A stretch of DNA of 64,000 nt from Vicinamibacteria bacterium (GCA_035570235.1 DATMML010000015.1:1-64000), one strand, 5' to 3'; shown: positions 1 through 9,618, counted from the stretch's first letter. Notes: generated by a model from the letters alone, not told the origin. Numbers and translations are program-made.

Positions 1-151
1 CCGCAGTCTCACGCCAACTCAAGACTCTCTCTCAAGGAAGCTCCGTCCCCCCCGGCCGTCCTGGCCGGAGGACAGTCAGGGCAGAGGGCCGTCCGCCTAG
101 GCCCCGCTCCTGCAGCGGCATAGCGTCGCCCAAGAGTGGCACCATTTCTGC

Positions 152-180
152 TTAGTGCAGGAGTGAGCGGCCGGTATCGT
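152..180 (+). promoter_or_regulatory. Candidate promoter of the first beta-barrel gene
   Basis: TTAGTG (152-157) and TATCGT (175-180) are separated by 17 bases, the spacing of a housekeeping sigma promoter. A start near 187 would leave a short leader carrying the AAAGGAGG ribosome site at 193-200. Only the -10 is convincing. The first 150 bases hold no gene I can support, only a small GC hairpin (52-57 with 63-68). Confidence 0.35.
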
Positions 181-205
181 GCTTCCGCCGCGAAAGGAGG
201 CGTCC

Positions 206-916
206 GTGCAACGAGCCATGGCGGTCCTCACCTTGGCCCTTGTGGCGGCCGTGCCGGCGTCCGCGCGTGCAGGCGGTCTGGACCTGCGGCTGGGCGCGTT
301 TTTTCCGAGCGGCAACAGCAACCTCTTCGACGACGATAATCAACTCTACCTTCACAATGGTCATCCCGTCACCAAGAGCGACTTCAACGGCATCTACGGC
401 GGCTTGGAGTACAACGCCCGTCTCGCCCGCAATGTGGAGATCGGGTTCAGCGTCGACGGCTACGGCCGCTCGCTGGACACGTCCTACCGTGATTTTGTGT
501 CGCCGAGCGGAGATGAGATCCGGCAGACCCTGCGACTGAACATCGTGCCGGTGGGGGTCTCGATTCGGATTGTGCCCACCAACCGCCGCGCCGCCCTGGC
601 GCCCTACATTGCGGTGGGGGCGGACCTCGTCTTTTGGAACTACGAAGAATTTGGTGACTTCGTGGACTTCTCGGCCCCCGCTCCTCAGCCCATCGTCCCG
701 GACCATTTCAAATCGAGCGGCGTCAGCCCGGGGGCGCACGTGGCGGTGGGCCTGCGGATCGCGCTAAGCCGCGACTTCAGCCTGGTGGGGGAAGGTCGGT
801 ACCTGTGGGCCAAAGCGGACATGGGGGGCGACTTCGCGGCCACCCAACCTGGCCTCGGGAACCGCATCGACCTAGGGGGCGCGAGCGCCACCCTGGGGAT
901 CCACCTCCGCTTCTAG
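206..916 (+). CDS. Outer-membrane beta-barrel protein, unknown function
   Basis: Predicted 236-residue exported protein. A hydrophobic signal peptide (about residues 5-20, ending ASARA) is followed by alternating amphipathic strands and the chain ends in Phe, the usual end of a beta-barrel inserted by BamA. I chose the GTG at 206 because AAAGGAGG lies 5 bases upstream at 193-200; an in-frame upstream start at 179 would put the ribosome site inside the gene. Periodic Gly/aromatic patterns (for example VEGEGRYLW-like near the C-terminus) resemble small 8-stranded OmpW/OprF-type barrels, but I cannot assign a family. Single gene, followed by a hairpin. Confidence 0.7.
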   Translation: MQRAMAVLTLALVAAVPASARAGGLDLRLGAFFPSGNSNLFDDDNQLYLHNGHPVTKSDFNGIYGGLEYNARLARNVEIGFSVDGYGRSLDTSYRDFVSPSGDEIRQTLRLNIVPVGVSIRIVPTNRRAALAPYIAVGADLVFWNYEEFGDFVDFSAPAPQPIVPDHFKSSGVSPGAHVAVGLRIALSRDFSLVGEGRYLWAKADMGGDFAATQPGLGNRIDLGGASATLGIHLRF

Positions 917-943
917 CCCTTCGGCGACCAGACGCCCGCCTTG

Positions 944-962
944 GCCCGGGACCGTCCCGGGC
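944..962 (+). terminator. GC-rich hairpin after the beta-barrel gene
   Basis: GCCCGGGA (944-951) and TCCCGGGC (955-962) form a perfect 8-bp stem with a 3-base loop, 28 bases after the stop codon. There is no T-tract, so it is terminator-like rather than a classic intrinsic terminator. The rest of 963-1124 holds no gene I can see. Confidence 0.4.
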
Positions 963-1139
963 GAGGCGGGGCCGCCCTCCCGGGACTCGTCGCGACCTTC
1001 GCGGCTCGCGGGCACACTGCCGACCGTCTCTTTTCTAAGATCGCCGGCTCCAAAACGGGCGGTCGGGCGGGCCTGGGCCCGGAGGCCGGCGCGACGCTTT
1101 TGCCCTTCTGCCGCGCGAGCCGGTTAAACTATTAGGACC

Positions 1140-1772
1140 GTGTACGGATTCGTCCTGTGGGTGCAGGAGGTGCTGGTCCCGCTGCTCGGGACGGCGGGGT
1201 TGTTCGTGGCCGCTTTTCTGGACTCCTCGTTCCTGAGCCTGCCCGAAATCAACGATCTGCTGGTGGTGACCGCGGCTTCCGCTCGGCCGGAGACGGCCTG
1301 GTTCGCTGTAACCATGGCCACCTTGGGCTCCTTGACGGGGTGCTCCTTGCTCTGGTGGTTGGGGCGCCGGGGAGGCGAGGCACTCCTCGTGCGGCGCTTC
1401 GGGCCCGAGCGGACGGAGCGGACGCGGGCCGCGTTCCGGCGCTTTGGGGTGCTCTCCCTGGCCGTGCCCGCGCTCTTGCCCCCGCCCATTCCCTTCAAGA
1501 TCTTCGTGCTGTCCGCGGGCGTGTTCGCCTTTCCCTACCGCCGCTTCTTGCTCACCCTCCTCGTGGCCCGGGGGCTTCGCTACACGTTTTGGGGCCTCAT
1601 GGGCATCGTCTACGAGGATGAGGCCTTGAACCTGCTGCACACGATCGATCAATGGACGGCGGAGCACACCCCGATCCTGCTCGCGGTGGTGGCGGCGATC
1701 GCTCTGCTCGCCCTCGCGCGCTACCTCCGCCGTAGAACCCGCCCGGACGCCGGCATTGGTGGGGTCCGGTGA
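1140..1772 (+). CDS. VTT/DedA-type membrane protein
   Basis: 210-residue integral membrane protein of the SNARE-associated/VTT (DedA, YqaA-like) superfamily. These proteins act in the inner membrane; several family members are lipid scramblases or transporters. What is visible: hydrophobic segments near residues 10-32, 55-80, 105-130, 140-160 and 185-200, and the family-like stretch around LLPPPIPFKIFVLSAGVF where re-entrant Pro/Gly residues precede a membrane segment. The GTG start at 1140 has almost no leader if TAAACT (1125-1130) is the -10. It ends 10 bases before the protease gene, so the two may be co-transcribed. Substrate is unknown. Confidence 0.75.
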   Translation: MYGFVLWVQEVLVPLLGTAGLFVAAFLDSSFLSLPEINDLLVVTAASARPETAWFAVTMATLGSLTGCSLLWWLGRRGGEALLVRRFGPERTERTRAAFRRFGVLSLAVPALLPPPIPFKIFVLSAGVFAFPYRRFLLTLLVARGLRYTFWGLMGIVYEDEALNLLHTIDQWTAEHTPILLAVVAAIALLALARYLRRRTRPDAGIGGVR

Positions 1773-1782
1773 GTCTGGTATC

Positions 1783-3489
1783 ATGGCCATCATGAAACCA
1801 GCCCGCTTCACCGCTCTCTGCATGGGGCTCTTGGCCGCATCCACGCTGGCCGGGGGTTTCTTGGGTGACCGGGTGCTCGCGGGGGGCGGCCGCCTCTCCG
1901 ATCACCTGCGTCTGTACACCGCCATGCTGGGAGCGGTGGAAGACGAGTACGCGGAGGAGGTCAAGAGCGATCGCTTGGTTTCGGCTTCCATCCGGGAGCT
2001 GCTCCGGACCCTCGACCCCCACTCGAATTTCTTCGAAGCCAAGGAATACACGAACCTTCAAGAGCGGCAGAAGGGCTCCTACTACGGCCTCGGGATCACC
2101 GTGCAGGCCATCGATGGGAACATCACCGTGGTGGCCCCCTTCGAGGGCACGCCCGCCTTCCGGCTGGGCATCCGGGCCGGGGACGTGATCAGCCGTATCG
2201 AGGGACAAGACGCCCGAGGCATGACCATCGACGACGCCGTGAAGCGGCTGCGCGGCCCGAAGGGGACGCCCATCCACATCACCATCTTGCGCCAGGGCTA
2301 CGAGGCCCCCCTCGAGTTCACAGTGATCCGCGACGCCATCCCCCTCCATTCCGTGCCCTATTACTTCATGGCCAACAAGACGGTGGGTTACGTGCGGCTC
2401 ACCGATTTCAACGAGACCACCGCCTGCCGCCCCGGGGAGGGGACGGACTGCGAGCGGGAGCTGGAGAGAGCCCTGAAGAGTATGCAGCGGAGCGGGGCCA
2501 CGTCGTTCCTGCTGGACATCCGGGACAATCCGGGAGGGCTGCTCGACCAGGCCTTCGCCGTCTCCAACCTCTTCTTGAAGAAGGGCCAGCTCGTGGTCTT
2601 CACTCGCGGGCGGGCGAAGCGGGACGAGTCGAACTACGTCACGGAGGCGGAAAGCCCCTTCGTGGGCGTCCCCCTCGTGGTCCTGACCTCCCGGCACAGC
2701 GCGAGCGCGGCCGAGATCGTGGCGGGGGCCATACAGGATCACGACCGGGGCCTGATTGTGGGGGAGACCACCTTCGGGAAGGGTCTCGTCCAGACCATCA
2801 TGCCCCTGAGGAACGTGCGCGGCTACGCCCTCGCGCTGACCACCGCCCGCTACTACACGCCCTCCGGCCGGTCCATCCAGCGGGACTACGGCTCCACCGC
2901 CCTCGAGGAGTACTACTCCCCGCGTGACCGCAAGCCCTGCGACCAGGGGACGGGGGAGGCCAAGCTGACCGACGCCGGGCGCAAGGTCTACGGGGGCGAC
3001 GGCATCACCCCCGATTACTGCGTGGAGCCGGAGACGCCTTCCAAGTTCGTCGCCGGCCTCATCACCCGCCAGGCCATCCTGAACTTCTCCCGCGCCTACG
3101 AGGCGGCGGAGGGGACGGGGGTCGCCCAGATCGCGGGCACGGGCTCGCGTTCCCAGGCCCAGTCGTCGAAGGTCCGGTTGATCGGGCGTGACTTCAAGGT
3201 GGACGACCGCGTGTTCGCCGAATTCCGGGCCTCCTTGAGCGCCCAGAAGCTGCGCTATACGGAGGAGGAGTTGACGGCGAACAAAGAGGCCCTGTCCCGA
3301 TTGATCCTGGAGGAGGTGCTGCGCCAGGTCTTCGGGGAGGGGGAGGCGCGCAAGCGCACCCTGGCCTTCGACCCCCAGGTCAAGAAGGCCCTGGAGCTCG
3401 CCCCCCGCGCCGAGCGGCTCCTCTCGGACCCCCAGCGCTACGTGGCCGAGCGAGAGGCGGAGAGGCGGCTGGCCTCTCTGGCGAGATAA
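1783..3489 (+). CDS. ctpA: S41 family C-terminal processing peptidase
   Basis: 568-residue periplasmic serine protease of the CtpA/Prc family, which trims or degrades envelope proteins from the C-terminus. An N-terminal signal/anchor (residues 8-28) is followed by a PDZ domain (about 85-165) and the S41 core (about 185-375). The Ser-Lys dyad is visible: SASAAE gives Ser308 and FGKGLVQT gives Lys333, 25 residues apart as in Prc. A C-terminal region (about 400-568) is Lys/Glu rich and of unclear role. I chose ATG 1783; an in-frame start at 1756 would overlap the previous gene, and ATG 1792 is also possible. It lies upstream of pspA, fitting an envelope-stress role. Confidence 0.9.
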   Translation: MAIMKPARFTALCMGLLAASTLAGGFLGDRVLAGGGRLSDHLRLYTAMLGAVEDEYAEEVKSDRLVSASIRELLRTLDPHSNFFEAKEYTNLQERQKGSYYGLGITVQAIDGNITVVAPFEGTPAFRLGIRAGDVISRIEGQDARGMTIDDAVKRLRGPKGTPIHITILRQGYEAPLEFTVIRDAIPLHSVPYYFMANKTVGYVRLTDFNETTACRPGEGTDCERELERALKSMQRSGATSFLLDIRDNPGGLLDQAFAVSNLFLKKGQLVVFTRGRAKRDESNYVTEAESPFVGVPLVVLTSRHSASAAEIVAGAIQDHDRGLIVGETTFGKGLVQTIMPLRNVRGYALALTTARYYTPSGRSIQRDYGSTALEEYYSPRDRKPCDQGTGEAKLTDAGRKVYGGDGITPDYCVEPETPSKFVAGLITRQAILNFSRAYEAAEGTGVAQIAGTGSRSQAQSSKVRLIGRDFKVDDRVFAEFRASLSAQKLRYTEEELTANKEALSRLILEEVLRQVFGEGEARKRTLAFDPQVKKALELAPRAERLLSDPQRYVAEREAERRLASLAR

Positions 3490-3497
3490 CTCTCGGC

Positions 3498-3522
3498 GAG
3501 GCCGGCGGTTTGAGCCGGCCTC
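3498..3522 (+). terminator. Perfect 9-bp hairpin between ctpA and pspA
   Basis: GAGGCCGGC (3498-3506) pairs exactly with GCCGGCCTC (3514-3522) around a 7-base loop, starting 9 bases after the ctpA stop. There is no T-tract. The candidate -35 of pspA (TTGAGC, 3510-3515) sits in the loop, so termination and initiation may be linked. Confidence 0.5.
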
Positions 3523-3538
3523 ACAGGCGTGCTATCCT
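3510..3538 (+). promoter_or_regulatory. Candidate pspA promoter, extended -10
   Basis: TTGAGC (3510-3515), a 17-base spacer, then TATCCT (3533-3538) preceded by TGC, making the extended -10 GTGCTATCCT (3529-3538). The expected start near 3545 leaves a short leader that still includes the GGAGGG ribosome site. Confidence 0.5.
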
Positions 3539-3561
3539 CCCGTCCCCGCGGAGGGCCAATC

Positions 3562-4296
3562 ATGTTCACGCGCATCGGCCGTTTCTTTAAGGCCATCTTC
3601 AACGCCATCCTGGGCGAGGCGGAGGCCCAAGTTCCCCTCTCCATGCTGGAGCAGTCCGTGCGGGAGATGCTCGACAACCTCCGCTCCCTGCGGGAGGCCA
3701 CCGCGACCACCATCGCCTTCGAGACCAAGGCCAAGCGGGACCTGGACGCCCAGAACGCCCGGGTCCGGAACTTGGACAAGCAGGCGGAGGAAGGGCTCCG
3801 CCAGGGGAACGAGAAGCTGGCCCGGCGCGCCCTGCAGCTCCAGGTCGAGGCCAAGGGCACCCGCGAGCGAGCGGATCAGACGTACAAGGCGTCCAAGCTG
3901 CGGGCGGACAACGCGCGCGCCAAGCTGACGGTGGAAGAGGAGCGGGTGCAGGGCAAGATCCGCCAGCTCGGCGAACTCAAAGCCATCCACCAAATGAACG
4001 AGGCCCAGCGGCGCATGCAGGCCATCACCGACGAGTACAACATCGACGGAGCGGTCAACGTGTTCGACAAGACCGCGGGCTCGATCCAGGAGCAGGCGGA
4101 CAAGCTCTCCGCCATGGACACGATTGCGGTTTCGGAGGGCGAGGACCTGGACCGGCAGCTGGCGGCCATCAGCCAGAAGACCGAGGTGGACGCCGCCTTG
4201 GAAGCCCTGAAGAGCCGCCTGGCCGAGGCTCCGACCCCGAGCGCCGCTCCCGCCAAAGAGCGCCAGAAGATCTCCTCCGCCTTCGACGAGAAGTAG
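3562..4296 (+). CDS. pspA: PspA/IM30 family envelope-stress protein
   Basis: 244-residue coiled-coil protein of the PspA/Vipp1 (ESCRT-III-like) family, which binds the inner membrane under stress and forms rods or rings. The amphipathic N-terminal helix ([17 protein letters not shown]) matches the membrane-binding helix 0. It is followed by long Arg/Lys/Glu/Ala helices from about residue 30 to 225 and a low-complexity Pro/Ala linker. The ATG at 3562 is chosen because GGAGGG precedes it; the upstream in-frame ATG lies over the -10 element. No pspF, pspB or pspC is adjacent. Position next to ctpA suggests a shared envelope-maintenance role. Confidence 0.88.
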   Translation: MFTRIGRFFKAIFNAILGEAEAQVPLSMLEQSVREMLDNLRSLREATATTIAFETKAKRDLDAQNARVRNLDKQAEEGLRQGNEKLARRALQLQVEAKGTRERADQTYKASKLRADNARAKLTVEEERVQGKIRQLGELKAIHQMNEAQRRMQAITDEYNIDGAVNVFDKTAGSIQEQADKLSAMDTIAVSEGEDLDRQLAAISQKTEVDAALEALKSRLAEAPTPSAAPAKERQKISSAFDEK

Positions 4297-4320
4297 CCCC
4301 CCCGGGCGGCGTTCGCGAAA

Positions 4321-4330
4321 GTGCTAGAAT
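4321..4330 (+). promoter_or_regulatory. Candidate uvrA extended -10
   Basis: GTGCTAGAAT, with TAGAAT at 4325-4330 preceded by TGC. It is identical in layout to the element upstream of pspA. No clear -35 at 17 bases. It argues against the ATG at 4329 as the uvrA start, because that codon overlaps the -10. Confidence 0.45.
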
Positions 4331-4376
4331 GGGAGGTTGCCGCGCCCGGGGAGAGCCCGGGAGGCGGCGGCGCTCC

Positions 4377-7154
4377 ATGCCCGCATCCATCGTCGCCCGC
4401 GGCGTCCGCGTCCACAACCTCAAGGGCATCGATGTCTCCATTCCCACCCGCAAGCTGGTGGTGGTCACGGGCGTCTCCGGTTCCGGCAAGAGCAGCCTGG
4501 CCTTCGACACCCTCTACGCCGAGGGGCAGCGCCGCTACGTGGAGAGCCTGTCCGCCTATGCCCGCCAGTTCCTGGAGAGGATGGAGAAGCCCGCGCTGGA
4601 CGGCGTGGACGGGGTCTGCCCGGCCATCGCCATCCGGCAGCGTTCGCCCGCCCGCAACCCCCGCTCCACGGTGGCCACCGCCACCGAAGTTCATGATCAT
4701 CTGCGGGTCCTGTTCGCCCGTATCGGCCACACGTTTTGCGACTCCTGCGGGAGCGAGGTCGTGCGGGACACCGCGGAGTCCGTGGCGGAGCGGCTCCTCG
4801 GACTCGCCCCCGGGACCCGGCTGCTTCTGGGCTTCCCCGTCTGGGCGGGGGGCACGCCGCCGGCCGACGTCTTCGAGCGCCTCCGCAAGCGTGGGTTCTC
4901 GCGGGTGCTCCGGGGTGAAGAGATCGCGTCCATCGAGGAGGGGGAGGCGGGGGGAGCCGTCCCGGACCCCCTGGTCGTGCTGGTCGACCGGCTGGAGGCA
5001 GGGGGGGCGGCGCGCTCCCGCCTGACCGACTCCGTCGAGACCGCGCTTGCCGAGGGCGGGGGCCAGGCCCAGGTGCAAGTGGTGGGCGGTCCTCTCCTCC
5101 GGTTCTCGGAGAGCTTCTCGTGCGCCCGCTGCGCCCGGTCCTTTCCCGAGCCCCAGCCCAGCCTCTTCTCCTTCAACAACCCGGTGGGGGCATGCCCCAC
5201 CTGCCACGGTTTCGGGAACCTGATCCAAGTGGATCTCGACCTCGTGATTCCGGACAAGGAGAAGAGCCTGGCCGGGGGCGCGGTGGAGCCCTGGAACAAA
5301 CCCCACTATCGGAGCCTGCTCGCCGACCTCAAGCGTTTCGCGCGGCGGCGGGGGATCTCGATCGAGACGCCTTGGTCGCGTCTCGACGAAGCCCACCGGC
5401 GGCTGGTCCTGGAGGGGGACGAGGAGTTCCCCGGGATCCTGGGCTTCTTCCGCTGGCTGGAGGCCAAGAAGTACAAGGTCCAGGTTCGGGTCTTCCTAAG
5501 CCGGTACCGGGGCTACCAGGAATGCCCGACCTGCCACGGCAGCCGCCTGCGGAAGGAGGCCCTGTGCGTCAAGATCGGGGGCCGCAGCCTGGATGAGGTA
5601 TCGGCGTTTTCCGTCCGGGAAGCGCGCGCTTTCCTGGGGAGCTTGGACCTGGAGAAGGGGGAACGTCGGGTCGCTTCCAAGGTGCTCTCGGAGATCAATC
5701 GCCGCCTGGGCTTCCTGGGGGACGTGGGCCTCGACTATCTGACTCTGAACCGGCCGTCGGGCACGCTCGCGGGTGGAGAGGCCCAGAGGATCGCCCTCGC
5801 CACCGCCCTGGGCACGGGGCTGGTGGGAACGCTCTACGTCCTCGACGAGCCCTCGGTTGGTCTGCACCCGCGGGACACCGATCGGCTGATCCGGATCCTG
5901 GGCGCGCTGCGGGACCAGGGCAATACCGTGCTCGTGGTGGAGCACGACCCCGCGATCATGAGAGCCGCGGACTACATCATCGACCTCGGTCCAGGGGCCG
6001 GCGAACAGGGGGGACGGGTGGTGTTCCAGGGCAGCTTCCCGCAGCTGCTGGAGGACGGCCGCAGCCTCACCGGAAAGTATCTGCGGGGCGAGCTGCGGAT
6101 CGGGGTCCCGCCCCGCCGCCGGCGGGGCAACGGCCTCAGCCTCGCCGTGCGGGGGGCCCGCACCCACAACCTCAAGAGCATCGACGTGCGGATACCGCTG
6201 GGGGCGTTCACCTGCGTGACCGGGGTCTCGGGCTCCGGCAAGTCCACCCTCGTCCATGACGTCCTCTGCGGGGCCATCTTGCGGCGTCGCCTGGGGGGCG
6301 AGCGCCCGCCGGGAGGGGAGACCGTCGAGGGCATCGAGTTCGTGGACGAAGTCGAGCTCGTCGACCAGTCGCCCATCGGCCGCAGCCCCCGCTCGAACCC
6401 CGTCACCTACCTCAAGGCCTTCGATGGGATCCGCGAGCTTTTCGCGGGCACCGCCGACGCCCGCCGGCTCGGCCTCACCGCCAGCCACTTCTCGTTCAAC
6501 GTGCCGGGGGGCCGGTGCGAGGCCTGCGGGGGCGACGGCCAGGTGCGGGTGGACATGCAGTTCCTGGCGGATATCTACCTGGTCTGTGAAGCCTGCGGCG
6601 GCCGCCGCTACCGGGCCCCCGTTCTAGAGGTGCGTTACCGGGGCCGGACCATCGATCAGGTCCTGGACATGACCGTGCACGAAGCTCTCCACTTCTTCGC
6701 CGGCCAGCCGCGGGTGGTGCGCCGGCTCAAGGTGTTCGAGCAGATCGGCCTCGGTTACCTCCACCTCGGGCAGCCCGCGAACACCCTCTCCGGGGGAGAA
6801 GCCCAGCGGGTGAAGCTGGCCGCCCACCTTCTGCGACGGCCAGGTTCGAGGGTCCTGTACGTGCTCGACGAGCCCACCACCGGCCTGCACATGGGCGATG
6901 TGAGCGAGCTGCTGAGCTGCCTGCAGCGGCTGCTCGAGGGGGGAGCCACCCTGCTCGTGATCGAGCACAACCTGGACGTGATCAAGCAGGCGGACTGGGT
7001 GATCGACCTGGGGCCGGAGGGAGGGGTGGAGGGTGGCCAAGTGATCTTCCAGGGAACCCCGGAGGGCCTGGCCGCCCATGGTCGGGGGATCACCTCCTCT
7101 TACCTCCGCGCCGCCTTGAACGGCTCGCACGCGCGGGGGGAGGCAGCGAGCTGA
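4377..7154 (+). CDS. uvrA: Excinuclease ABC subunit A
   Basis: 925-residue DNA-damage sensor of nucleotide excision repair; a dimer that loads UvrB on lesions. Two ABC modules are visible: Walker [10 protein letters not shown] near residue 34 and GVSGSGKST near 620; signature LAGGEAQR in the first and LSGGEAQR in the second half; Walker [10 protein letters not shown] and LDEPTTGLH. Zinc modules: CARC...CPTC in the first half and CEAC...CEAC in the second. The UvrB-binding insertion follows the SARNPRSTV-like block. ATG 4377 gives the family-typical start just before the HNLKGIDV block. The first signature has Ala for the usual Ser. No uvrB or uvrC nearby. Confidence 0.92.
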   Translation: MPASIVARGVRVHNLKGIDVSIPTRKLVVVTGVSGSGKSSLAFDTLYAEGQRRYVESLSAYARQFLERMEKPALDGVDGVCPAIAIRQRSPARNPRSTVATATEVHDHLRVLFARIGHTFCDSCGSEVVRDTAESVAERLLGLAPGTRLLLGFPVWAGGTPPADVFERLRKRGFSRVLRGEEIASIEEGEAGGAVPDPLVVLVDRLEAGGAARSRLTDSVETALAEGGGQAQVQVVGGPLLRFSESFSCARCARSFPEPQPSLFSFNNPVGACPTCHGFGNLIQVDLDLVIPDKEKSLAGGAVEPWNKPHYRSLLADLKRFARRRGISIETPWSRLDEAHRRLVLEGDEEFPGILGFFRWLEAKKYKVQVRVFLSRYRGYQECPTCHGSRLRKEALCVKIGGRSLDEVSAFSVREARAFLGSLDLEKGERRVASKVLSEINRRLGFLGDVGLDYLTLNRPSGTLAGGEAQRIALATALGTGLVGTLYVLDEPSVGLHPRDTDRLIRILGALRDQGNTVLVVEHDPAIMRAADYIIDLGPGAGEQGGRVVFQGSFPQLLEDGRSLTGKYLRGELRIGVPPRRRRGNGLSLAVRGARTHNLKSIDVRIPLGAFTCVTGVSGSGKSTLVHDVLCGAILRRRLGGERPPGGETVEGIEFVDEVELVDQSPIGRSPRSNPVTYLKAFDGIRELFAGTADARRLGLTASHFSFNVPGGRCEACGGDGQVRVDMQFLADIYLVCEACGGRRYRAPVLEVRYRGRTIDQVLDMTVHEALHFFAGQPRVVRRLKVFEQIGLGYLHLGQPANTLSGGEAQRVKLAAHLLRRPGSRVLYVLDEPTTGLHMGDVSELLSCLQRLLEGGATLLVIEHNLDVIKQADWVIDLGPEGGVEGGQVIFQGTPEGLAAHGRGITSSYLRAALNGSHARGEAAS

Positions 7155-7177
7155 TCCCCGGGGGGCCGAAAGGCTTG

Positions 7178-7205
7178 TTGATCGGGGGATTCGATTTGAT
7201 ATCAT
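7178..7205 (+). promoter_or_regulatory. Promoter of the HEAT-repeat gene
   Basis: TTGATC (7178-7183), a 16-base spacer and TATCAT (7200-7205) lie upstream of the gene at 7252. This is among the better two-element promoters in the window and starts a likely two-gene unit with the TPR lipoprotein. Confidence 0.5.
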
Positions 7206-7251
7206 CCCCGCGCATGACGGGCGCGACGAGGGGCAACCGGGGGAGGATGCA

Positions 7252-8580
7252 ATGCGAATGACCCGCGCGCTGGCACCGGCCGTGCTGGCGATCGTGCTTT
7301 TTGTCCCCGACCCCGCGGGGGCGGTCGCCCGTCCTTCCTTCACCGATCTTATCGCCAACCTCAAGAGCCCGGTCGCCAAGACGCGCGAGGAGGCGGCGGT
7401 GGCCCTGGGCAAGAGCCGCCGGCGCGAGGCGGTAGCCCCGCTCTCCGCCCTCATCCGTGACCCCGAGCCCCGGGTGCGGCTGGAGGTGGTGCGGGCCCTG
7501 CGCGAGCTGCGTGATCTCTCCGCCGTGCCCGCGCTGGCGGCGGCGATCGCGGACGGCGACCTGAAGGTTCGGGAAGAGGTGATCGGGACCCTGGTCGAGC
7601 TCTACGCCGACCGCGACCGCAGCGGGCCCGTGGATCGCTTCCTGCAGCTGTTCTCCGACGAATACGACCGTTCCTCCCTCCCGCCCTTCACCACCGTGGA
7701 CCCGAGCGTGGTCCGGGCCCTGGCCACGGCCCTCCGGGAGCAGGACAAGGGCATCCGGGAGGATGCGGCTTACGCGATCGGCATCGTCGACGGCCGCGGC
7801 GCGGTCCGCGACCTGGTGGCCGCGCTCCAGGACGCGGAGGCGCGGGTGAGGGCGGCCGCCGCCACCGCCATTGGCAAAGTGGGAACGGTGGAGGACGGCA
7901 AGGCTTTGATCCCGCTCCTGGGGGATGAGTCCACGGAGGTCCGCAACCGAGTGCTGCAAGCCCTGGGGGTCCTCAAGGTGAAGGAGGCGGGGCCCGCGCT
8001 GCGGGAGCTCTACGAGGCCAACCGGAGGAAGGACTTCGCGGTCAAAGTCCTGGCCTGCCTCAGTCGGATCGGCGACCCGAGCCAGGCCGATCTCTTCCGC
8101 CAGCTGCTGCAGGACCCCGACACGGACACGAGGCGGCTCGCTATCGAGGGCCTGGGGCGAATCTTGGATCCGTCGCTGCTGCCCGCCTTCAAGAAGGACT
8201 ACCAGCGGGAGCGGAGCGACGAGCTGCGTCTGGCCTACAGCTTCGCCCTCACCTTGCTCGGGGACCACGCATTTGTCGACAGCCTCGTGCTCAGCCTGCC
8301 CTCGCGGACGCTCGGCACCCGGGCCCGGAACTACTTGCTCGAGATCGGTCCCAGCCTCCTCCCCGAGCTTTACCCCTACCTCAACGATCCCGAGGCGGAG
8401 ATCCGGGCCAACCTCTGCGACATCATGGCCGAGCTCGGCAACCCGGAGGCCGTCCCCAAGATTGAGCCGCTCCTCAGCGATCCCAGCGCGAACGTGGCCG
8501 ACCGGGCCAACCGAGCGGTGGAGCGCCTGCGCCGGAGCGCAGCCCCCCCCTCTGCCGCCCCTCCCGCCTCGCTCCGTTAA
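7252..8580 (+). CDS. Exported HEAT-repeat protein
   Basis: 442 residues: a signal peptide (about 1-24) followed by tandem alpha-helical HEAT/PBS-lyase-type repeats of about 31 residues through most of the chain. Recurring signatures are visible, for example VRLEVVRALRELRD, VREEVIGTLVEL, VRAAAATAIGKVG, VRNRVLQALGVLK and IRANLCDIMAELGN. Such scaffolds bind proteins; no catalytic motif is present. RBS GGGAGG lies near 7240 before ATG 7252. The next gene starts 21 bases after the stop and has TPRs, so both may form an envelope scaffold pair. Binding partner unknown. Confidence 0.8.
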   Translation: MRMTRALAPAVLAIVLFVPDPAGAVARPSFTDLIANLKSPVAKTREEAAVALGKSRRREAVAPLSALIRDPEPRVRLEVVRALRELRDLSAVPALAAAIADGDLKVREEVIGTLVELYADRDRSGPVDRFLQLFSDEYDRSSLPPFTTVDPSVVRALATALREQDKGIREDAAYAIGIVDGRGAVRDLVAALQDAEARVRAAAATAIGKVGTVEDGKALIPLLGDESTEVRNRVLQALGVLKVKEAGPALRELYEANRRKDFAVKVLACLSRIGDPSQADLFRQLLQDPDTDTRRLAIEGLGRILDPSLLPAFKKDYQRERSDELRLAYSFALTLLGDHAFVDSLVLSLPSRTLGTRARNYLLEIGPSLLPELYPYLNDPEAEIRANLCDIMAELGNPEAVPKIEPLLSDPSANVADRANRAVERLRRSAAPPSAAPPASLR

Positions 8581-8601
8581 GCCGACCCGTCCGGGTGTGC
8601 T

Positions 8602-9594
8602 ATGAGCCCTCGATTCCTGACCCTTCTCGTGATCCTTGCCGGCGTGGGGTGTCAGCGTCCGCCCGCGGGGGGCGGCGAAAGTGCCGGCCCTGCGGCCGCT
8701 GATCCCTGGAGGGAGGCCCGGGCCCTAATCGAGGCCGGGCAGCTCGACGCGGCCCTGGCCAAGATCCCCGGGGACTCCCGCGATCCGGAGGCGCTCGTCC
8801 TGCTCGGGAGGGTGTGGGCGCGGAAGGCGGCCACGGCACCCCTCCCCACACCTCCCCCGCCCCCCTCTCCCCTGGCGCGGGGGACGGCGCCCCCCGCCGC
8901 GCCCGAGTTCAAGCCCGAGGAGCTGCAGGCCCTCGAGTTCTATGAAAGGGCGGTGGGGGCGAGGCCCGACCATGCCGGCGCTCACCTGGGCCTGGCCGAA
9001 CTCCTGGCGCCGCACGCGCATGCCCGGCTCGAGCGCGAGCGCGAGGCTGCGGCCCAGGCGGCCAGCCGGCGGGGCCGCAAGGGAAAGGCGCCCGAGCCCG
9101 CCGCGCCCGTGCCGGAGGGGCCGGACGCGAGCATCGAACGCGTGGTGCGCGAGTACCGCCTGGCCGCCCAGGGCGACCCTCGGGCCAAGGCCCCGGTGGA
9201 GGAGCTCATCACGTTTGCCGAAAACGCGGGGCGCTTGGAGGACGCCAACCTGGCCTTTCAGGAGCTGCTCCGGCGGGACAAGGAGAAGGCGGAGCCGTTT
9301 ATTCGCTACGGGGACTTCCTCCTCCACCAAAAGAAGGACGGGATGGGGGCCATCGGCGAGTACGCCCAGGCTCTGATGTGGAAGCCGGACGACGACGCCA
9401 CCCGGGCCAAAATCGCCGATATTTACTTGGCCATGGCCGCCGAGCATCTCGGCCAGCGCGAATATGCCTCCGCGGAGGCGCGCCTGAAGGACGCCCAGAG
9501 ATACATCACGGATAAGAACTCGCCCCAGGGACTGAAGATCCAGGACGAGCTGTCACAGCTGATGCAGATCCGGGGGCGGCCGCCCGGCCGCTGA
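8602..9594 (+). CDS. TPR-containing lipoprotein
   Basis: 330-residue predicted lipoprotein. The N-terminus has a short hydrophobic stretch ending in a lipobox-like LAGVGC (Cys17). A proline-rich linker (about 83-100, PPPPPSP) follows, then helical TPR-like segments: about 110-140 (ALEFYERAVGARPDHAGAHLGLAELL) and about 195-310 (NLAFQELLRRD, AIGEYAQALMWKPDDDATRAKIADIY). A basic/Ala segment near 150-170 interrupts the repeats. The ATG start lies 21 bases after the HEAT gene, with no strong ribosome site. Likely co-expressed with the HEAT protein; function unknown. Confidence 0.75.
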   Translation: MSPRFLTLLVILAGVGCQRPPAGGGESAGPAAADPWREARALIEAGQLDAALAKIPGDSRDPEALVLLGRVWARKAATAPLPTPPPPPSPLARGTAPPAAPEFKPEELQALEFYERAVGARPDHAGAHLGLAELLAPHAHARLEREREAAAQAASRRGRKGKAPEPAAPVPEGPDASIERVVREYRLAAQGDPRAKAPVEELITFAENAGRLEDANLAFQELLRRDKEKAEPFIRYGDFLLHQKKDGMGAIGEYAQALMWKPDDDATRAKIADIYLAMAAEHLGQREYASAEARLKDAQRYITDKNSPQGLKIQDELSQLMQIRGRPPGR

Positions 9595-9618
9595 GGGGAG
9601 GGCGCCAGCCCCCGTTCC

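Noticed and set aside
8597-8606. GTGCTATGAG as a promoter of the TPR lipoprotein
   Set aside because: The last base breaks TAnnnT and the start codon lies within the motif; co-transcription with the HEAT gene is simpler.
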